Shown: positions 1 through 12,300, counted from the stretch's first letter. The stretch is DNA of 64,000 bases from Takifugu bimaculatus (GCA_004026145.2 CP034976.1:8764969-8828968); one strand, 5' to 3'. A program made the numbers and translations. Notes: generated by a model not told the origin, from the sequence alone.

Positions 1-2440
1 TTCGTGCCACCCACGTGAAGCACATCTGCCTCTGTCCCGCTGTCTCAGCTCATGTAAGGTGGCATCCTGCAAATAAACCCGCAATGAGAGATTTGAGTTG
101 GCCTCCCAAACTGTGAAGCCCGCTGGCTGTCATTGCCGCCGCCGCCGCCGCCGCCGAGCCCAGCGAGCTTTAAACTTCCCTGTCTGAAGCTGTGAAATGT
201 AAACTGACGACATGTGTGAGTAAGAGAAGCTACAGCAGGGGCAGAGATGTGGGCCACAGATGTGTCAAGACGTTCATCACACATGTGCATAATCCTTCAT
301 GCTGATGACAAGTGCATCTCACGTTGGCAAGAAAAGAAAAATGAAATCTAAATGCCCTCTTGAACCCGATTCTAGGACCTGATATGAGCTCACTCCTGTG
401 GAAACATCTGCAGTGCATCAGCTCAGTGGCGGCCCAGGCACATGTGGATCAAGAGAGTCAATTCTGTTCAGCATATGTCAAAGAACTGAAATAGCCACTA
501 GAGTTTACTGTAGAGCTGCAGCTCAGGGAGGCAAAACAATGATGATTATTGAGCTATTGAGGTTAAACCAAACCAAATATCCTTCAATTAAAGACCGTGC
601 ACACCCACAATACATAGGCTTTACCTTTCAATCACACAGTTTATTCACACTTATTTACTTTTTAGCGGGATTAGCAAAATTAAGTCAAATGTATTGTAAG
701 AAAAACACACTGAATGACATCCACTACTTGGGAATTTTTATATGCATATTGTAAAATATATGTGTAAGAAAATATAGTCAATGTCAATTAATGGATAATT
801 CTTCACCCAAAGATACACAATAAAAAACACTACAAATAATAACACATATGAATTTTCAAACATAATAGTAAAAAATATGAGTAAAATAGTAAAATATGGG
901 CAAGTGCCTAACAAAATAGCTGCTCATAAACATCCCAGTGTGGGATATTCTGTACTTGTGAGCTAAATGACATCATGAGGAAGTGGAAACAGATGGAAAA
1001 TTGCCTTTAACTATGGTGCCACACACACCGCCGATACACACTGCTGCGAAATGAAAGAAAATAAGACAGAGATTCACGATGCTGAGAAAATCACAGGAGC
1101 TGTCCACTGTGTGGTCTGAGCGGAGCGGTGCAGCTCCGCCTCTGCTGTGGGCTCCGTCTTCGTTCTTAAACAGACCGCATCCAACCTCAGTTTAAAGTAA
1201 AACCATCCGTGAGTGGGTGATGAGTGACCAGGAACTCACTCAGCCACCGAATCCCTCCTCAGGCAGAGGTCAAGCTACCTGACAGGTGACCAAAAAATAT
1301 ACATGGTTGTGGCTCATTTCTCCATCTATCCGCTTCTCTTCCTCTCAGAGCAGAAACATTTCACAGATGAATTAAATAAACACGATGTAAACTTTGAAGA
1401 AACTCACTGATACAACAGAATGAATCCAAAACTTTCCAGGACCTACGTTCAAGGATTTTGGACTATGTGTAATGTTGTGGAGGCAAATTGGAATAATAAA
1501 TGTTGTGGTCATACGAGACAGTTTCTGAGTTAAGGTGGATGAGGCCGTCTTGTTGATGAGACAGGATCCATGATGCTGTTGCATCATGTTGGTAAAGATC
1601 AGCACAGACTTTCTGCATTTCAGCATCCAGCTGCATTTCTGTATCATCTCAGCTCTAGGATTCCAGAGACGCTGGACGGAGGAAGAGGAAGGCTGAAGCA
1701 GTAAAGAGAACAAATGCAAACACGGTCAATGCAAACACGACCATCTCTGTGACGTCTGGCATTCTTCAACGTGCCGCCTGTTTGACCAGCATTGAATCAA
1801 GAGTTTAGCCTCCTCGACCGCTGCTGACACATCCTGTCTTGATCAAATGCAGTGGTGGCGTTAAACTGCGCGCGCACAGCTATTCATCCTTTAGCGTGGC
1901 TCGTCCCCGAAGAAACATCAACACGCTTCTGAGCAGATGTGTCCACCACATTGTCAGCCAACCTGCCCTTTCAGATGGAACAAAGTTTCCACCGGCTATT
2001 TTTGGAAGCACTAATAATTCAGTAGGGAATAGGGGTGTTTGCCAGGGTGACCTCCCAGGTGGGGTTCAGAGGGAGCAAGGTCAAATGGTTTTGCCACCCA
2101 CAGCTGCTGGGACCAGAGAGCGAGCCGCAGATCTCACCAAACCACAGCAACAATTACCGGTCTGTTGACATCATTAACAGAGTGCGTGTGTGTAGGTGTA
2201 GGCAAAGATAGGTTAATAAACATCTAAGGTAGGATTATAAGTAATTAATAATATAAACGCAACCATCACGAATAAACCAAACACTTGTCAGATTTTTTTC
2301 ACAAAAGAATCAACCTGCCAAGAGTGACATCAGTCTGTATATTTATGATACCCTCTGACCAAATCTAACAATAAAACTCCTTTCTTCCTTCGACACATTC
2401 CTTCCTGTTTGTCGCCATAGTGACAGCAGGAGAGCTGGGC
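1..2440. other. non-coding DNA upstream of ccn3
   Basis: I see no exon with flanking splice signals and conserved coding sequence on either strand here. The open frames are short and low in complexity. The stretch holds a GCC run near 135 and AT-rich DNA around 720-900. It probably contains distal regulatory DNA for ccn3, but nothing in the sequence alone proves this. Confidence 0.6.
135..155. repeat. (GCC)7 trinucleotide repeat
   Basis: Seven perfect GCC units in tandem, inside non-coding DNA. Read on the minus strand this gives a run of glycine codons in an otherwise unsupported short open frame. Confidence 0.9.
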
Positions 2441-2448
2441 TATATAAG
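2441..2448 (+). promoter_or_regulatory. ccn3: TATA box of ccn3
   Basis: The octamer TATATAAG lies about 160 bp upstream of the ccn3 start codon. Transcription would begin about 25-30 bp downstream, near 2470, giving a 5' UTR of roughly 130 nt. CCN-family genes commonly have TATA-type inducible promoters, so the placement fits. The start site itself is inferred. Confidence 0.75.
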
Positions 2449-2602
2449 GTCCCTCCTCCGTTACGGCTCCCACTCCTCAGCCAGAACGACAAAGAGATCA
2501 CAGCCTTCTGCTACGAGCACGACTCTGACCCAGACTTAAACCGACCGGCTCATCTGGACTTTTGAAACTCCGACTGCACTTTTGTTTCTGCTGGACTCAA
2601 CA

Positions 2603-4257
2603 ATGATGATGTTGACAGCTCTGTTGGTCCTCTCCTTTACCGCTCAGGTGAGAATCACCACAGATCTCTGCGTAATGTTTCACCAGGAATGTCAGTTGGA
2701 ATGTAAAATGATGGCACTATAAAAGGCAACTTTCAAATCACAAAATCAATGACGACAAAATCTCATCCATCATTTTAAAACCTTTATTTTATCTATTCTT
2801 TTCTTGTCAGGTGACCTGGTCCCAGGTCTGTCCTCGTAGATGTCAGTGCCCGGATGAGCCCCCACTGTGTCCCCCCGGGGTGCCCCTGATCCTGGACGAC
2901 TGCGCCTGCTGCCTGGTGTGCGCCCGTCAGAGAGGGCAGCCATGTTCGGACATGAATCCCTGCGACACGCATAAAGGGCTGCGGTGTGAATACTCCACAG
3001 ACGTCCACAAGAGGACGGGCATCTGTGTCGGTGAGCTGTGTCTACCCCCAAGAATGATAAATGACCCGATCAAACATCCAGGACCCACACAGTAATTTAA
3101 CCCCTCCTCCCTGCAGCTCACGGGGGTGATGCATGTGTGTTGGACGGGTCTGTCTATCAGAGCGGACAGACCTTTTTCCCCAGCTGTAAGTACCAGTGCA
3201 CGTGCCGCGACAGGCAGATCGGCTGCGTGCCGCGCTGCAACCTTGACGTGATGCTGCCCGGGCCCGACTGCCCCATGCCCCGCAGGGTTCAGGTGCCTGG
3301 AGAGTGCTGCGAAAAGTGGGTTTGTGACCCCCAGGCTGAGGCCAGCGCTTTAGGTGGCTTTGCCATGGCTGGTGAGTGGACATCACTCCATGGTGTCAGT
3401 TACTATGGTGACAGAAAATGGAGCAGCAGCATAATGAGTCTCTGGATTTTACATGATCTTAAAGTAACTGTTGAGCTTTCGCATTTGTAAATGTCCCTAA
3501 ATGCAACACACTGGTGGTCACATGACATGTCACTGAAATTTGCAGATATAATGCCGATAAAGTCGTTAAAACTATAAAGGCGTCGGATTATTGAATGAGA
3601 GTTGAGCTCTGGGCATTTGTCCGTCTGCATGTTCCGTCTCAGCCTATCGTCAGGAGGAAACGGTCAGATTTGACGGTTGGGACTCCAGCCTGAACTGCAT
3701 CGAGCAGACCACAGAGTGGGGCGCCTGCTCCCAAACGTGTGGGAATGGGTGTGTCCACCAGGGTCACCAACAAAAACCGTCGGTGTGAGATGGTGAAGCA
3801 GAGCCGGCTTGTGTACGATCAGGCCCTGCGCGGACCAGCTGGACCGGAGACAGCTCGCATATCTCGCACCGAAGGTTCTATTTAAAAACAGAAACACCAC
3901 ATTACTTTACTGTATTCGAATTTTCACCATTGAATAAAACAGCGTAACTTTCTTCATCTGCAGAGAGGCAGCAAGTGCCAGAGGGTGGTGCAGAGCGGCA
4001 CGGCCGTGCAGCTCGCCTACAAGAACTGCACGAGCATCCAGGCTTACAAACCACGTTACTGCGGGTCCTGCACAGACGGCCGGTGCTGCACCCCCCACAG
4101 AACCAAGACGGCCCTGGTGGACTTCCAGTGCAGCAACGGTAAAAGCGCCAGGAGGCCGGTCATGGTGATCCTGACCTGTGCCTGCCACAGTCACTGCCCC
4201 CGAGACAACGCTGTGTGGCCGCCGCCGGGCATGACACGCAGCAGCATGAGGTTATAG
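2603..4257 (+). CDS. ccn3: CCN family member 3 (NOV), matricellular protein
   Basis: Five coding exons: 2603-2647, 2811-3030, 3117-3371, 3643-3874 and 3964-4257. They join in phase to about 347 residues once two one-base insertions in exon 4 are allowed for. Order: signal peptide (about 1-19, beginning MMMLTALLVLSF), IGFBP-like module, von Willebrand C module, thrombospondin type 1 module, C-terminal cystine knot. CCN3 is secreted and binds integrins, Notch and growth factors. I assign CCN3 rather than CCN1, 2, 4 or 5 from the exon 3 end (LGGFAMAAYR), the NCIEQTTEWGAC stretch and the CT segment CTSIQAYKPRYCG. CCN5 of mammals lacks the CT module. The first ATG of three in tandem is used. The frame breaks make the uncorrected model appear truncated; I judge them sequencing errors. 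Confidence 0.95.
2811..3030 (+). CDS. ccn3: ccn3 exon 2: IGFBP module
   Basis: This exon encodes residues 16-88. It has the cysteine-dense N-terminal IGFBP fold with CPRRCQCP at its start and the diagnostic CACCLVC segment (family form GCGCCxxC) in the middle, followed by CARQRGQPCS. It opens in phase 0 after a TTGTCAG acceptor and ends in phase 1 at GTCG|GTGAGC. Exons 2-5 each carry one module, the classic CCN gene structure. Confidence 0.95.
3117..3371 (+). CDS. ccn3: ccn3 exon 3: von Willebrand C module
   Basis: This exon encodes residues 89-173. The VWC signature is visible as CKYQCTCRDRQIGCVPRC and then PGECCEKWVCDP. The exon closes with the hinge LGGFAMA, which in this family links the two halves of the protein and is protease-sensitive. 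Phases are 1 at both ends, with donor GCTG|GTGAGT. Confidence 0.95.
3643..3874 (+). CDS. ccn3: ccn3 exon 4: TSP1 module with two frame breaks
   Basis: The thrombospondin type 1 repeat is clear (WGACSQTCG followed by STRVTNKNRRCEM and RPCADQ), but it is spread over three reading frames. An extra A lies at 3744/3745 in GGGAATGGG and an extra T at 3809/3810 in GGCTTGTG. Removing both gives a continuous frame and makes the exon 230 nt, which agrees with the phases of its neighbours (1 in, 0 out). The donor after CCGAAG is GTTCTA, a poor match to consensus. Confidence 0.88.
3964..4257 (+). CDS. ccn3: ccn3 exon 5: C-terminal cystine-knot module
   Basis: Ninety-seven residues and a TAG stop. The CT module starts KCQRVV and contains CGSCTDGRCCTPH and LTCACHSHCP, the cysteine framework of the CCN cystine knot used for dimerisation and heparin binding. 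A 3' UTR of about 0.8 kb follows, ending near 5060. Confidence 0.95.
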   Translation, partial: RGSKCQRVVQSGTAVQLAYKNCTSIQAYKPRYCGSCTDGRCCTPHRTKTALVDFQCSNGKSARRPVMVILTCACHSHCPRDNAVWPPPGMTRSSMRL

Positions 4258-5036
4258 GTCAAGAGGTCACTGTGCACGTCATACCGAGGTCACGCCGAAG
4301 AGTAGGTCGAGATTTGGGGGTCGAAATGAAAATCTTTTCATTGTGAGAATTATGTATCATATGATGCATAATAATAATAATTGTCTGAGCTGTGGGAAAA
4401 TGTAACTGCGCAACATCCTGTGGACAAAGCATCATCTTCCCAGCCGGAGTGAAGCACTTAAACGTTTCGATAAAGTGAATCGGGGAGAGCGGCTCGGCAG
4501 AGAAAAGGACGCTTGAGATGTGATCGGGACGCTCAAAACAGGTTAAAACTGCCTCTTTTTTAGAGGTCAAACAGTGTGAATTAGTTTTTTTATTAACCAG
4601 TGAGACCATTGAAAGTGCCTCCTGTTGTAATTGTTGTCTGACTGATGTCTGTCCTCCAGACAAAACTCTAACATCCTGTCGTGTAAAGGCTGGACATTTT
4701 AATCTAAAAAGACAGATGAAGCTGTCAGGAAATTGGTCTGTGGGTGAAGTCGTCTTCCCCGGCATCACCGTGGTCATTTTTCAACTGTGCCACACATTTT
4801 TAAAATATCTACGCTGTGTACTTTGACTTGGTCCGAATCGAGGGCTCAACCAATAACGGAGGTCACCCTGGTGACCTGGTGCTATTTCTAGCATTTGCCT
4901 GAAAATCACCCCCGCTGTAAAATGCCTGAACCCGTGTTCTCCTCCAACATCTGCTTCATAAGCTGTAATACAACACTCATTACCTGTTCTGTTCATGTAT
5001 CTGCCTGGATAATACTGCCCATGCCAAGATTTTCAG

Positions 5037-5042
5037 AATAAA
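5037..5042 (+). promoter_or_regulatory. ccn3: poly(A) signal of ccn3
   Basis: A perfect AATAAA, 780 bp after the ccn3 stop, is followed within 30 bp by a GT/T-rich stretch (GTTTTCCTTTGTATC, then GTTGTTCTCTG). This is the usual poly(A) arrangement and sets the likely 3' end of the transcript near 5060. Confidence 0.7.
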
Positions 5043-5060
5043 CTTGAGTTTTCCTTTGTA

Positions 5061-5553
5061 TCAAAGTTGTTCTCTGATGATAATATATCAGTGAAATTTT
5101 CATGATAACCTAACAAATAAACTAGGCATATGGAATAAACTGAACTAAAAGCATCTGTTTGCAGTGGATGATACTACACACCTAAAATTAAAGGCTAATA
5201 AAACACTAGAGTTGACCCATCTTTGTTATGGGGCAAACAGTATGAAACACATGCTACCTAAACTTCTACGCCAACAGAGTGGGGGAAAGGGGGGGGGGGT
5301 GACCCTTTGACCTTTGCTCCTTCCCACCAGGAAGTTCACAGTGGAAAACCTTATTATTCCCTGGATAACTGCAGCTTCCTAATATAACTTTTCAGTGGAA
5401 ACTTCAGCTCATCACCAGCACGGATCAGTGAGGGACAGGCAACACACTCAACATCTGGCTGGCTGGCTGACTGGCTGGCTGGCTGGCTGACTGGCTGACT
5501 GACTGGCTGGCTGGCTGGCTGGCTGACTGGCTGGCTGACTGACTGACTGGCTG

Positions 5554-5595
<42 letters not shown>

Positions 5596-5602
5596 TGACT
5601 GA

Positions 5603-5647
<45 letters not shown>

Positions 5648-8600
5648 TGACTGGCTGGCTGGCTGCTGGCTGGCTGACTGACTGACTGACTGACTGACTG
5701 ACTGACTGACTGACTGACTGACTGACTGACTGGCTGACTGACTGACTGACTGATTGGCCTGTCACTCGGCCGACCAGCTGTGGTTGAACAAGTGCTGTTC
5801 GGTTATGTTTTTTTATCACCGAGTCAGATGAGCAGACGCATCCGAGCAGCCTAACGGAGACTTTTTAAAGCTGAATTTATTGCCGGACTGGCTGTGAAAG
5901 AATGTTACAGTAAAATCAAGGCAGGGAAATGACACAGACATATCGTTCTGGTGAGACTGACCTGCTCTACTTTCTTTTTTCTTCTTCACTGCTGCTCAAA
6001 CATTTATTTTCTGTTACCATAAAGACTAGAGGTACAAAGAATGTTTGAAGGTTTTTTTTCCTTTGGCTCCTTGTGACTGATAAAAAGATGCAATTACATC
6101 CATCCATCCTCATTTTGTAACTGGGTGTGCTCGAGTCACCAGTACATCACAGGACACACGCTCACTACACACACATACATTATGTTGCAGTGACTAATTT
6201 TAAAGCCATTTTATTTGAACATATCTTGCTCAACTCTGAAAATAAAATGCGATAAAACAGTGCTTAAGTCAAGTCATTCTTTTGTTATTTGTCAAATTTG
6301 TATTTGCATTTTGGGCCTGAGTGGTTGCCTGGTATCTTATCTATGGTGTCTTCAAAATGAGACGTTAAAAGTAAAAAAAAATTAAAGATCTTAAACTAAA
6401 TTTTACTATGTCTGTCCCAACCATTATTAAATAGCACATCATAAAGAGTTTGGCAGTATCTCAAACATTATATAACTGAAATAAAAATAACAAAATCAAG
6501 TGTCCTGATTTACTCAAAGCTGAGATCTTGCGCCCTCTATCGGTGAACCTATATAGCGCCGTCCAGCACACTGACACGTGAGAAACTACACCCAGAGACA
6601 CTACCGTCAAAATAAGGTATATGACCTTCACTTGTACTGGGTGATCATTGTCTTGTACTCCACCACGAGGCCTCCTTGAATGCCGTATGAACTCAATGTC
6701 TTCGCTTATTGTTGAGGCTCTCATTGCAGAGTGGAAATATGTTTGGCTTATTTGATGCTACCACCCTCGTGAAAGTTGTATGGAATGGAAGCTGGAGTAA
6801 AACTGGGAGGCAGTTAGGTAAGGTGAGAGTAGAGGAACAAGAGCACACCCGGAAAGACAGGGGGAAAGACAGATCGTGACAGACAAACACATCTCGACCT
6901 GGTGCGTTCTGATGACGTGGGAATTAGTGCAGTTCTGCAAACAGCCTATGATCCAATCTGTTATACCACTTCAGAAGTTGTTTAGGAACATGCATGTCTG
7001 AATGTGTTCTTTCTTTCAATTTCTACAGTTTACAAGTATGGAAAGGTCAAGATTGTGGCAGAATGGAGGGAAAAGATGAGGAAAGACAGGAAGAGAAAGA
7101 ATGTCCTTTGAGAGGAAAATTCTGCAGTATCTGTAGTTCATTTTTTATGTTGTAAGTTTTCCTGCCGCGCTGCCTTTCAGAAAGGCCATTTCCACCAGTC
7201 AGGGCTCCACAAACCATCTCAGCTGCCCCAAAACTGCTGCGCAGAGATTCATCAACAGCCTTTAAATACCATCGCCTTTAGCAATGCTTTATTTTCTGTT
7301 TGTTTGTATGTTTGTTTGGAAGGTCATTACCACAACAAAGAATGAACACTCCACCTGATAGCTCATTTCCATATAAAAGTAAAAATCAAGCATGACTCCA
7401 GTGCCTCATTAACCCAAAATGTGTTTGATATTTCTGTTTTGGTGTCTTTTTCTAAAGTAAAGTAATCCCTGCTTTGGTGCGTTTCGTGATCCAGGATGGG
7501 GGAGGGGAGATGTGTGAAGGATATTAACACTATATTTTCATCACTGACAGTACGTAACCTACAGTGATTAAGGCAATATGTGATTCCATCAAGTCATGAT
7601 AAATGCTCTTATTCTTGCAACCCAATTTACACACAACCCTAATTATTTCTTAAAATTACTTGTTCAATTTAAGCCCATGACAGAGACATTTCTTCTTTTC
7701 TTTAATCAGTCTTATTAAAAGGGGCCACAACAACACATTGTGAACTTTAAAGTGTTTTTTTATTCTGAACAATGAGCTCTAACACTAGAACGGAACGATC
7801 TGATAACTTCCTTCACAGAAAAAAAAAGACAAAGTCACTGAAATAACTGAAATCAAATCTCCCAGCTGGAAGACGCTTTTCATGCCGTTTACCCACCACT
7901 GATTGCAGATGGCGCCGGCCTTGATAAAAACTTGCATCCCTTCATCAGTTGAGGCTCCCTGGGGCGAGGAAGACGAGCAGCCATTTTTAAAAAGCTACCA
8001 GCAGGCGTCGCTGTTACATTATTGATGAATCAGCGAATCCTCGTGTGACAGTTGTAACTTCACACTTCAGAGAGGCAAGTTGCTGAAACCTGCATGTTGC
8101 CAGATCTGTGTGATGTTATGAAACCCCATCACTCCCATGGCTTTGCGCCTCTCTGCACTCTTCACACTGGCTGATGCCGAGCACCCCACCCACCCACCCA
8201 CCCACACCCTCTGCCCGGTTACCTTGTCTATTTGAACGATTGCGAGCCGGTTTTGATTGACAGAAAAAGAAACTGATTCTGCAAGAAACGAAGAGCGACG
8301 TCTCAGCGGGGGGGGGGTCTCGTTTCCATGTCTTGCAACCGTCGCTGCTTCTTAAACATCAGACACAGGCGCATTCCTCTGTGCGCGCAACCGGACCGCA
8401 ACGCCAAAAAAAACGCGAACGCTTCAGAAGAACTCACAAAACGCAGTTAGTGTTTCTCTTTGAGTCACATCTGACACTTCTTCCTTTACCATTTTCCGTG
8501 ATATCTGCAAGTACATGGCAAACCCGCGTTTTTGACCGCGTCAGCTGTCACGTTTCACACATGGACTTTAGTACATGCGGGATCTGGAGATGAGATCGAC

Positions 8601-8838
8601 CGGCGGTGGGGGGAGTAAACTCCACCCAGCAGATAGAATCTCAGGCAGGCAGGCGGAGCGGAGGGCAGCTTGTGCGGAAAAGGGGTCGGGCCGTTCGGTC
8701 GGGACGTTTGACAAGTCCCGCACAAAACTTCAGAAGAGCAAAATCCAGCCCGGCCTTTTGGGAGAAGGGGGAGGGAGCTCATGCGTGAGGCGCGCTGGGA
8801 ACACAATCACGCGTGGTTTTAAAAGAAATGCTCCAAAG
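5061..8838. other. intergenic region between ccn3 and sntb1
   Basis: About 3.8 kb with no supported exon. It contains the tetranucleotide array at 5456-5752 and ordinary AT-rich single-copy-looking DNA. Its last 600 bp becomes richer in CpG and must hold the sntb1 promoter and 5' UTR. I could not fix a transcription start; no TATA box is obvious. Confidence 0.6.
5456..5752. repeat. (CTGG/CTGA)n tetranucleotide array
   Basis: Roughly 300 bp of mixed GGCT and GACT units in tandem, with a single interruption (GGCTGCTGGCT) near 5662. The 3' part is nearly pure GACT and the 5' part mostly GGCT, so the two variants have expanded in blocks. On the minus strand it creates an open frame of Ser-Gln-Pro/Val/Ala repeats, which is not evidence of a gene. 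Confidence 0.95.
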
Positions 8839-9367
8839 ATGGCGGTGGTAATTGCGAAGGGAGTTTCAGGTGCCTGCGGGGTGCGGAAAAGTGGGGTTTT
8901 GGAGGTTCTGGTGCGGGAGCGGTGGCACAAAGTTTCGGTCAACTTGAACGAGGAAGCGCTGACGCTGAGCTGCGAGGAGGACAGCGGCAACAACGCGGAC
9001 GACAGTGTCAACTTTAATTGCAACGGGTCTTACCTTGACAACAACAACGCCAACTCCAACAACGGCCACCAGCATGTGCGCCCCGCCTGCACGGAGAGAG
9101 TGCCCGAAGCGATCGCCAACAGAAAGCGGTGCGTCAAGGTGGCCAAGCAGGAGATTGGCGGACTCGGGATCAGCATCAAAGGAGGGAAGGAGAATAAAAT
9201 GCCCATCCTCATCAGTAAGATTTTCAAAGGGCTCGCAGCGGACCAGACGCAGGCTCTGTACGTTGGAGACGCAATCCTGTCAGTGAACGAGATGAACCTG
9301 CGGGACGCGACGCACGACGAGGCTGTGCAGGCGCTGAAGCGGGCCGGGAGAGAGGTGACGCTGGAAG
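8839..9367 (+). CDS. sntb1: sntb1 exon 1: PH1a and PDZ domain
   Basis: This exon encodes 176 residues. VLVRERWHKVSVNL is the first strand pair of the split PH1 domain. A low-complexity Asn/Asp-rich loop (about residues 49-77) follows, and then the PDZ domain from residue 97, with the carboxylate-binding loop GGLGISIKGG at 107-116 and the helix THDEAVQALKRAG. It ends in phase 1 before GTAGGC. The Asn-rich loop takes the place of the Gly/Ala-rich loop of the mammalian protein. Confidence 0.95.
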
Positions 9368-12300
9368 GTAGGCAGGCTGGAGGGACCCACCGGGCTGGAC
9401 CAGTCTGGAAATTCATTATATTTTTAGCTGCAAGTGTCAGTGCGCGTTGTGGTAGTTGGGAAGCCCACAGGAGTGCTTACAATTCTATTACATCCTCATG
9501 GAGATGACTGAAATGGAAATTCATCCGAGTCCATTCTATATTCTGAGGACGCCTGTGGCTGAATATCACGTTTCTTTATATCTGACCTTGCACAGCTCAT
9601 TAAAAAGCAAATGCAATAATTGTAAACTTGAAATGACTCCACTTCTCACTATCTCCCTACGTATGAAATATTCTTTCTCAGCTTTGAGACAAATTTCATC
9701 TCAGTATTGCGTAATCACAGCAGTTCCCATGATGCAACCAAAAAGAGAAAGAGAAACTCTGTGACCTGCAAAAGATTTTGAGATTGCAAAAGATTAGCTG
9801 AATCAGTGAGGGGATGAATGCACCAGGCATAGACTGGTCAACAATGTTGCTTATTTGGGTTAAATTGAGCTGATTTGGGGGCCAGCTTGAATCTGTAGCT
9901 GGGGTCGTCCAGTTAAAAGCAGCATGAGGGTAATTATCCAGGAGATACTCTGGCAGGGTTTCTCATCGCACGCGGCTGTCGATATTAACATCATTGTTGG
10001 AGTGGAGTAGGTATGGAAGCCAACCTCTTTCTTTTCTAACTGCTAGTTGATTGCATCCACTCATCAGTGTCGCAGGTACAAATCAGTCACTGATTAGAGG
10101 AGCAAAGTGGCGTCCAGCAGGACTCGGCTGTATGATGTGAGTCACTTTCCAATATAGAAAGCAGACCAAAGCATTTAATGAGCACCAGGAAGGAGGCATG
10201 TTTTCATCACACCTTTCTCTATTAGTCCTGTGTTCTTTATTAATATTATACATTCACACAGTCATCATGATGAAGCTGTTGAGCAGCGGGGGGGGGGGGC
10301 CTTTTTCCTCTGCACTTGACTTACAGCAGGATGGACACTTCAATATAATTCACTACTGAATTTAATAGTTCTTAAATTAAGTGAACAGATTTCTACAGGA
10401 AAAAGTGGAAACATGAAGGATTAAGGTCACAAACTTAAGTTTTTATCAGAATATATTAAGCACCCTTGGCCCAAATCCACAAATTAGGGTCCTGTGTGTG
10501 TAGAAAGCCCAGGCCACACAGTGCATATATTCACATACAGGGAAAGGTGACCGACTGAGAAGTCATGGACTTAATATTGTGCCTCCCCATTTCTCCTCTC
10601 TCTCTCGCACACACATGCAGACGTGATGATCCCAGAGGCTGCACTGCAGGTCCCAGTCGAAAACTTACCGAGATAAGGAAAGAAAAAGGGGAGGGAGAGA
10701 GAGACAGAAGGGGGAGGTAGAGCTGAAATGTGGATTTAATGGACGAAAGAGCTGAGAGGAAGAGGGATTTAGACTGAAGAGCGATAATGGGGGCGTAAAA
10801 CTGTGATATAAAAATGACAATGAGGGTTAGTGGAAGTTCAGCAAAACAGCAATTTTACGGAGATCATTTGCATTTTTCGGGAGAGTAGTGAAATAAAGTG
10901 TGCTTCTGTGGATCACTGGAAAGGGGCTCAACACCCCAGAATGCGTGTAAACATTCGTTTCATATAAAAAGATGAGTTGGGATACATGAATCCTCAAATG
11001 AGAGATACACTCCTCTATTTATCCCTGAGCAGGCTGCCATCAAAGCCGAGGGAGACGTAGAATGGGAGATGAGATGAAAAAGAAATCTGGAGGAAACATT
11101 TGATTTAATTGATAGGAGAGCCCATCTCACAGGAGAAGAGTGCGCACGTGGGTGTGTGCGCGTGCAGCATATTACCCCCCCCCCTGCCGCGCCCCTCCTT
11201 TTTGGTGCTGTTCAGGGCATGTTTGCCGTCTGCATTTTCACCACCAGGGTGGAAGCGGAGGATGGAAAGATTGTGAACAGGTCCAGCTGGAGCGGGTGGT
11301 GACAGCGGCAGGATGTTAGTGGGCAGCCAGGAGGCGCACGTCTGAAACCCGCCCCCGTCACCCCGCGACGGCGGCTCTGTTTACCTTGGCTCTGTGCGGA
11401 GCTGCAGCATGTAGCCTACCTGACTGCGAGTGGATTTCCCTGCAGAGATCAATCAAGGTTGAGTAGCTATATCAGATCTCATAGCAACCTCATTATGCAG
11501 CTTTAATGAACAAGCGAGTATGCACAACCAGCGGCTTCAATCATATACTGCTGGAAAACTGCTGCAGGTGAAAAAGAACGCGCTTACAACGCTGTGTAAT
11601 CAGGTCACCTTCAATTATCCACTCACCGCTGGTGACAATAAGTTTAACAAAGCTGCTTTGCTTTTGTTCTCATGGATCACCAAAGACGTCGCCGGTGGCG
11701 CGCCTAGCGCCGCCAAAGTGAGAGCGCTGCCACGCTGACCTGTGTCACAGCCCTTAATTGGAGGTTTTGATGTCATCATGTGACAGGATAGAAGAACATA
11801 TGAAGGCTTCCAACAACCAGCTGATAGAGGACCGAAAGTTTGTTATTTTTATCCTGCGAAACCTTTGAACGCTTTTCATTTTACCACCTCAGGAAAATCA
11901 GATTTAGAAAAGCCGGAGGGCAGCTCAAGTCGGGCAGATAGGAAGTGTCATTAATCATCATTTGTTGTTGTCTTAAGAACATGAAAGAGCAATAAATTAA
12001 TCCATTGAACAACATCTGCCCCCCTTCAACAGACAGGAAATGAGTGGGTGTCCTGTGAGCTCTCCTGTCGATCCTTTGAGCCGTACTTGTCATCTGGGTT
12101 ATTGTCTGTGGGTGCGAGCGTGCACCTACTTGTGTGTGTTTACAGTAACTGTGTCATCGCTCTCACCTATACAGTACATGCAGACCAGACCGCGTGGGGG
12201 CGGGGGGGGGACTTTTGACTCAGGGCGATTAGGAAGTGTCACAGTTGTACCGATAAAGCTCATCAGCCTCGTGTTGTGAGCGTCACACAGTCAGAACAAA

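Noticed and set aside
3643..4257. ccn3 as a pseudogene
   Set aside because: Other exons, splice sites, the TATA box and the poly(A) signal are intact. The two breaks are single-base insertions like those in neighbouring genes, so error is likelier.
2603..4257. Assignment of the CCN gene as ccn5/wisp2, ccn2 or ccn4
   Set aside because: The CT module is present, and the hinge and TSP1 text match CCN3. The linkage to sntb1 and mtbp also fits CCN3.
5448..5819. Minus-strand open frame rich in Ser-Gln-Pro-Ala repeats
   Set aside because: It is a translation of the CTGG/CTGA tetranucleotide array and has no splice signals or conserved ends.
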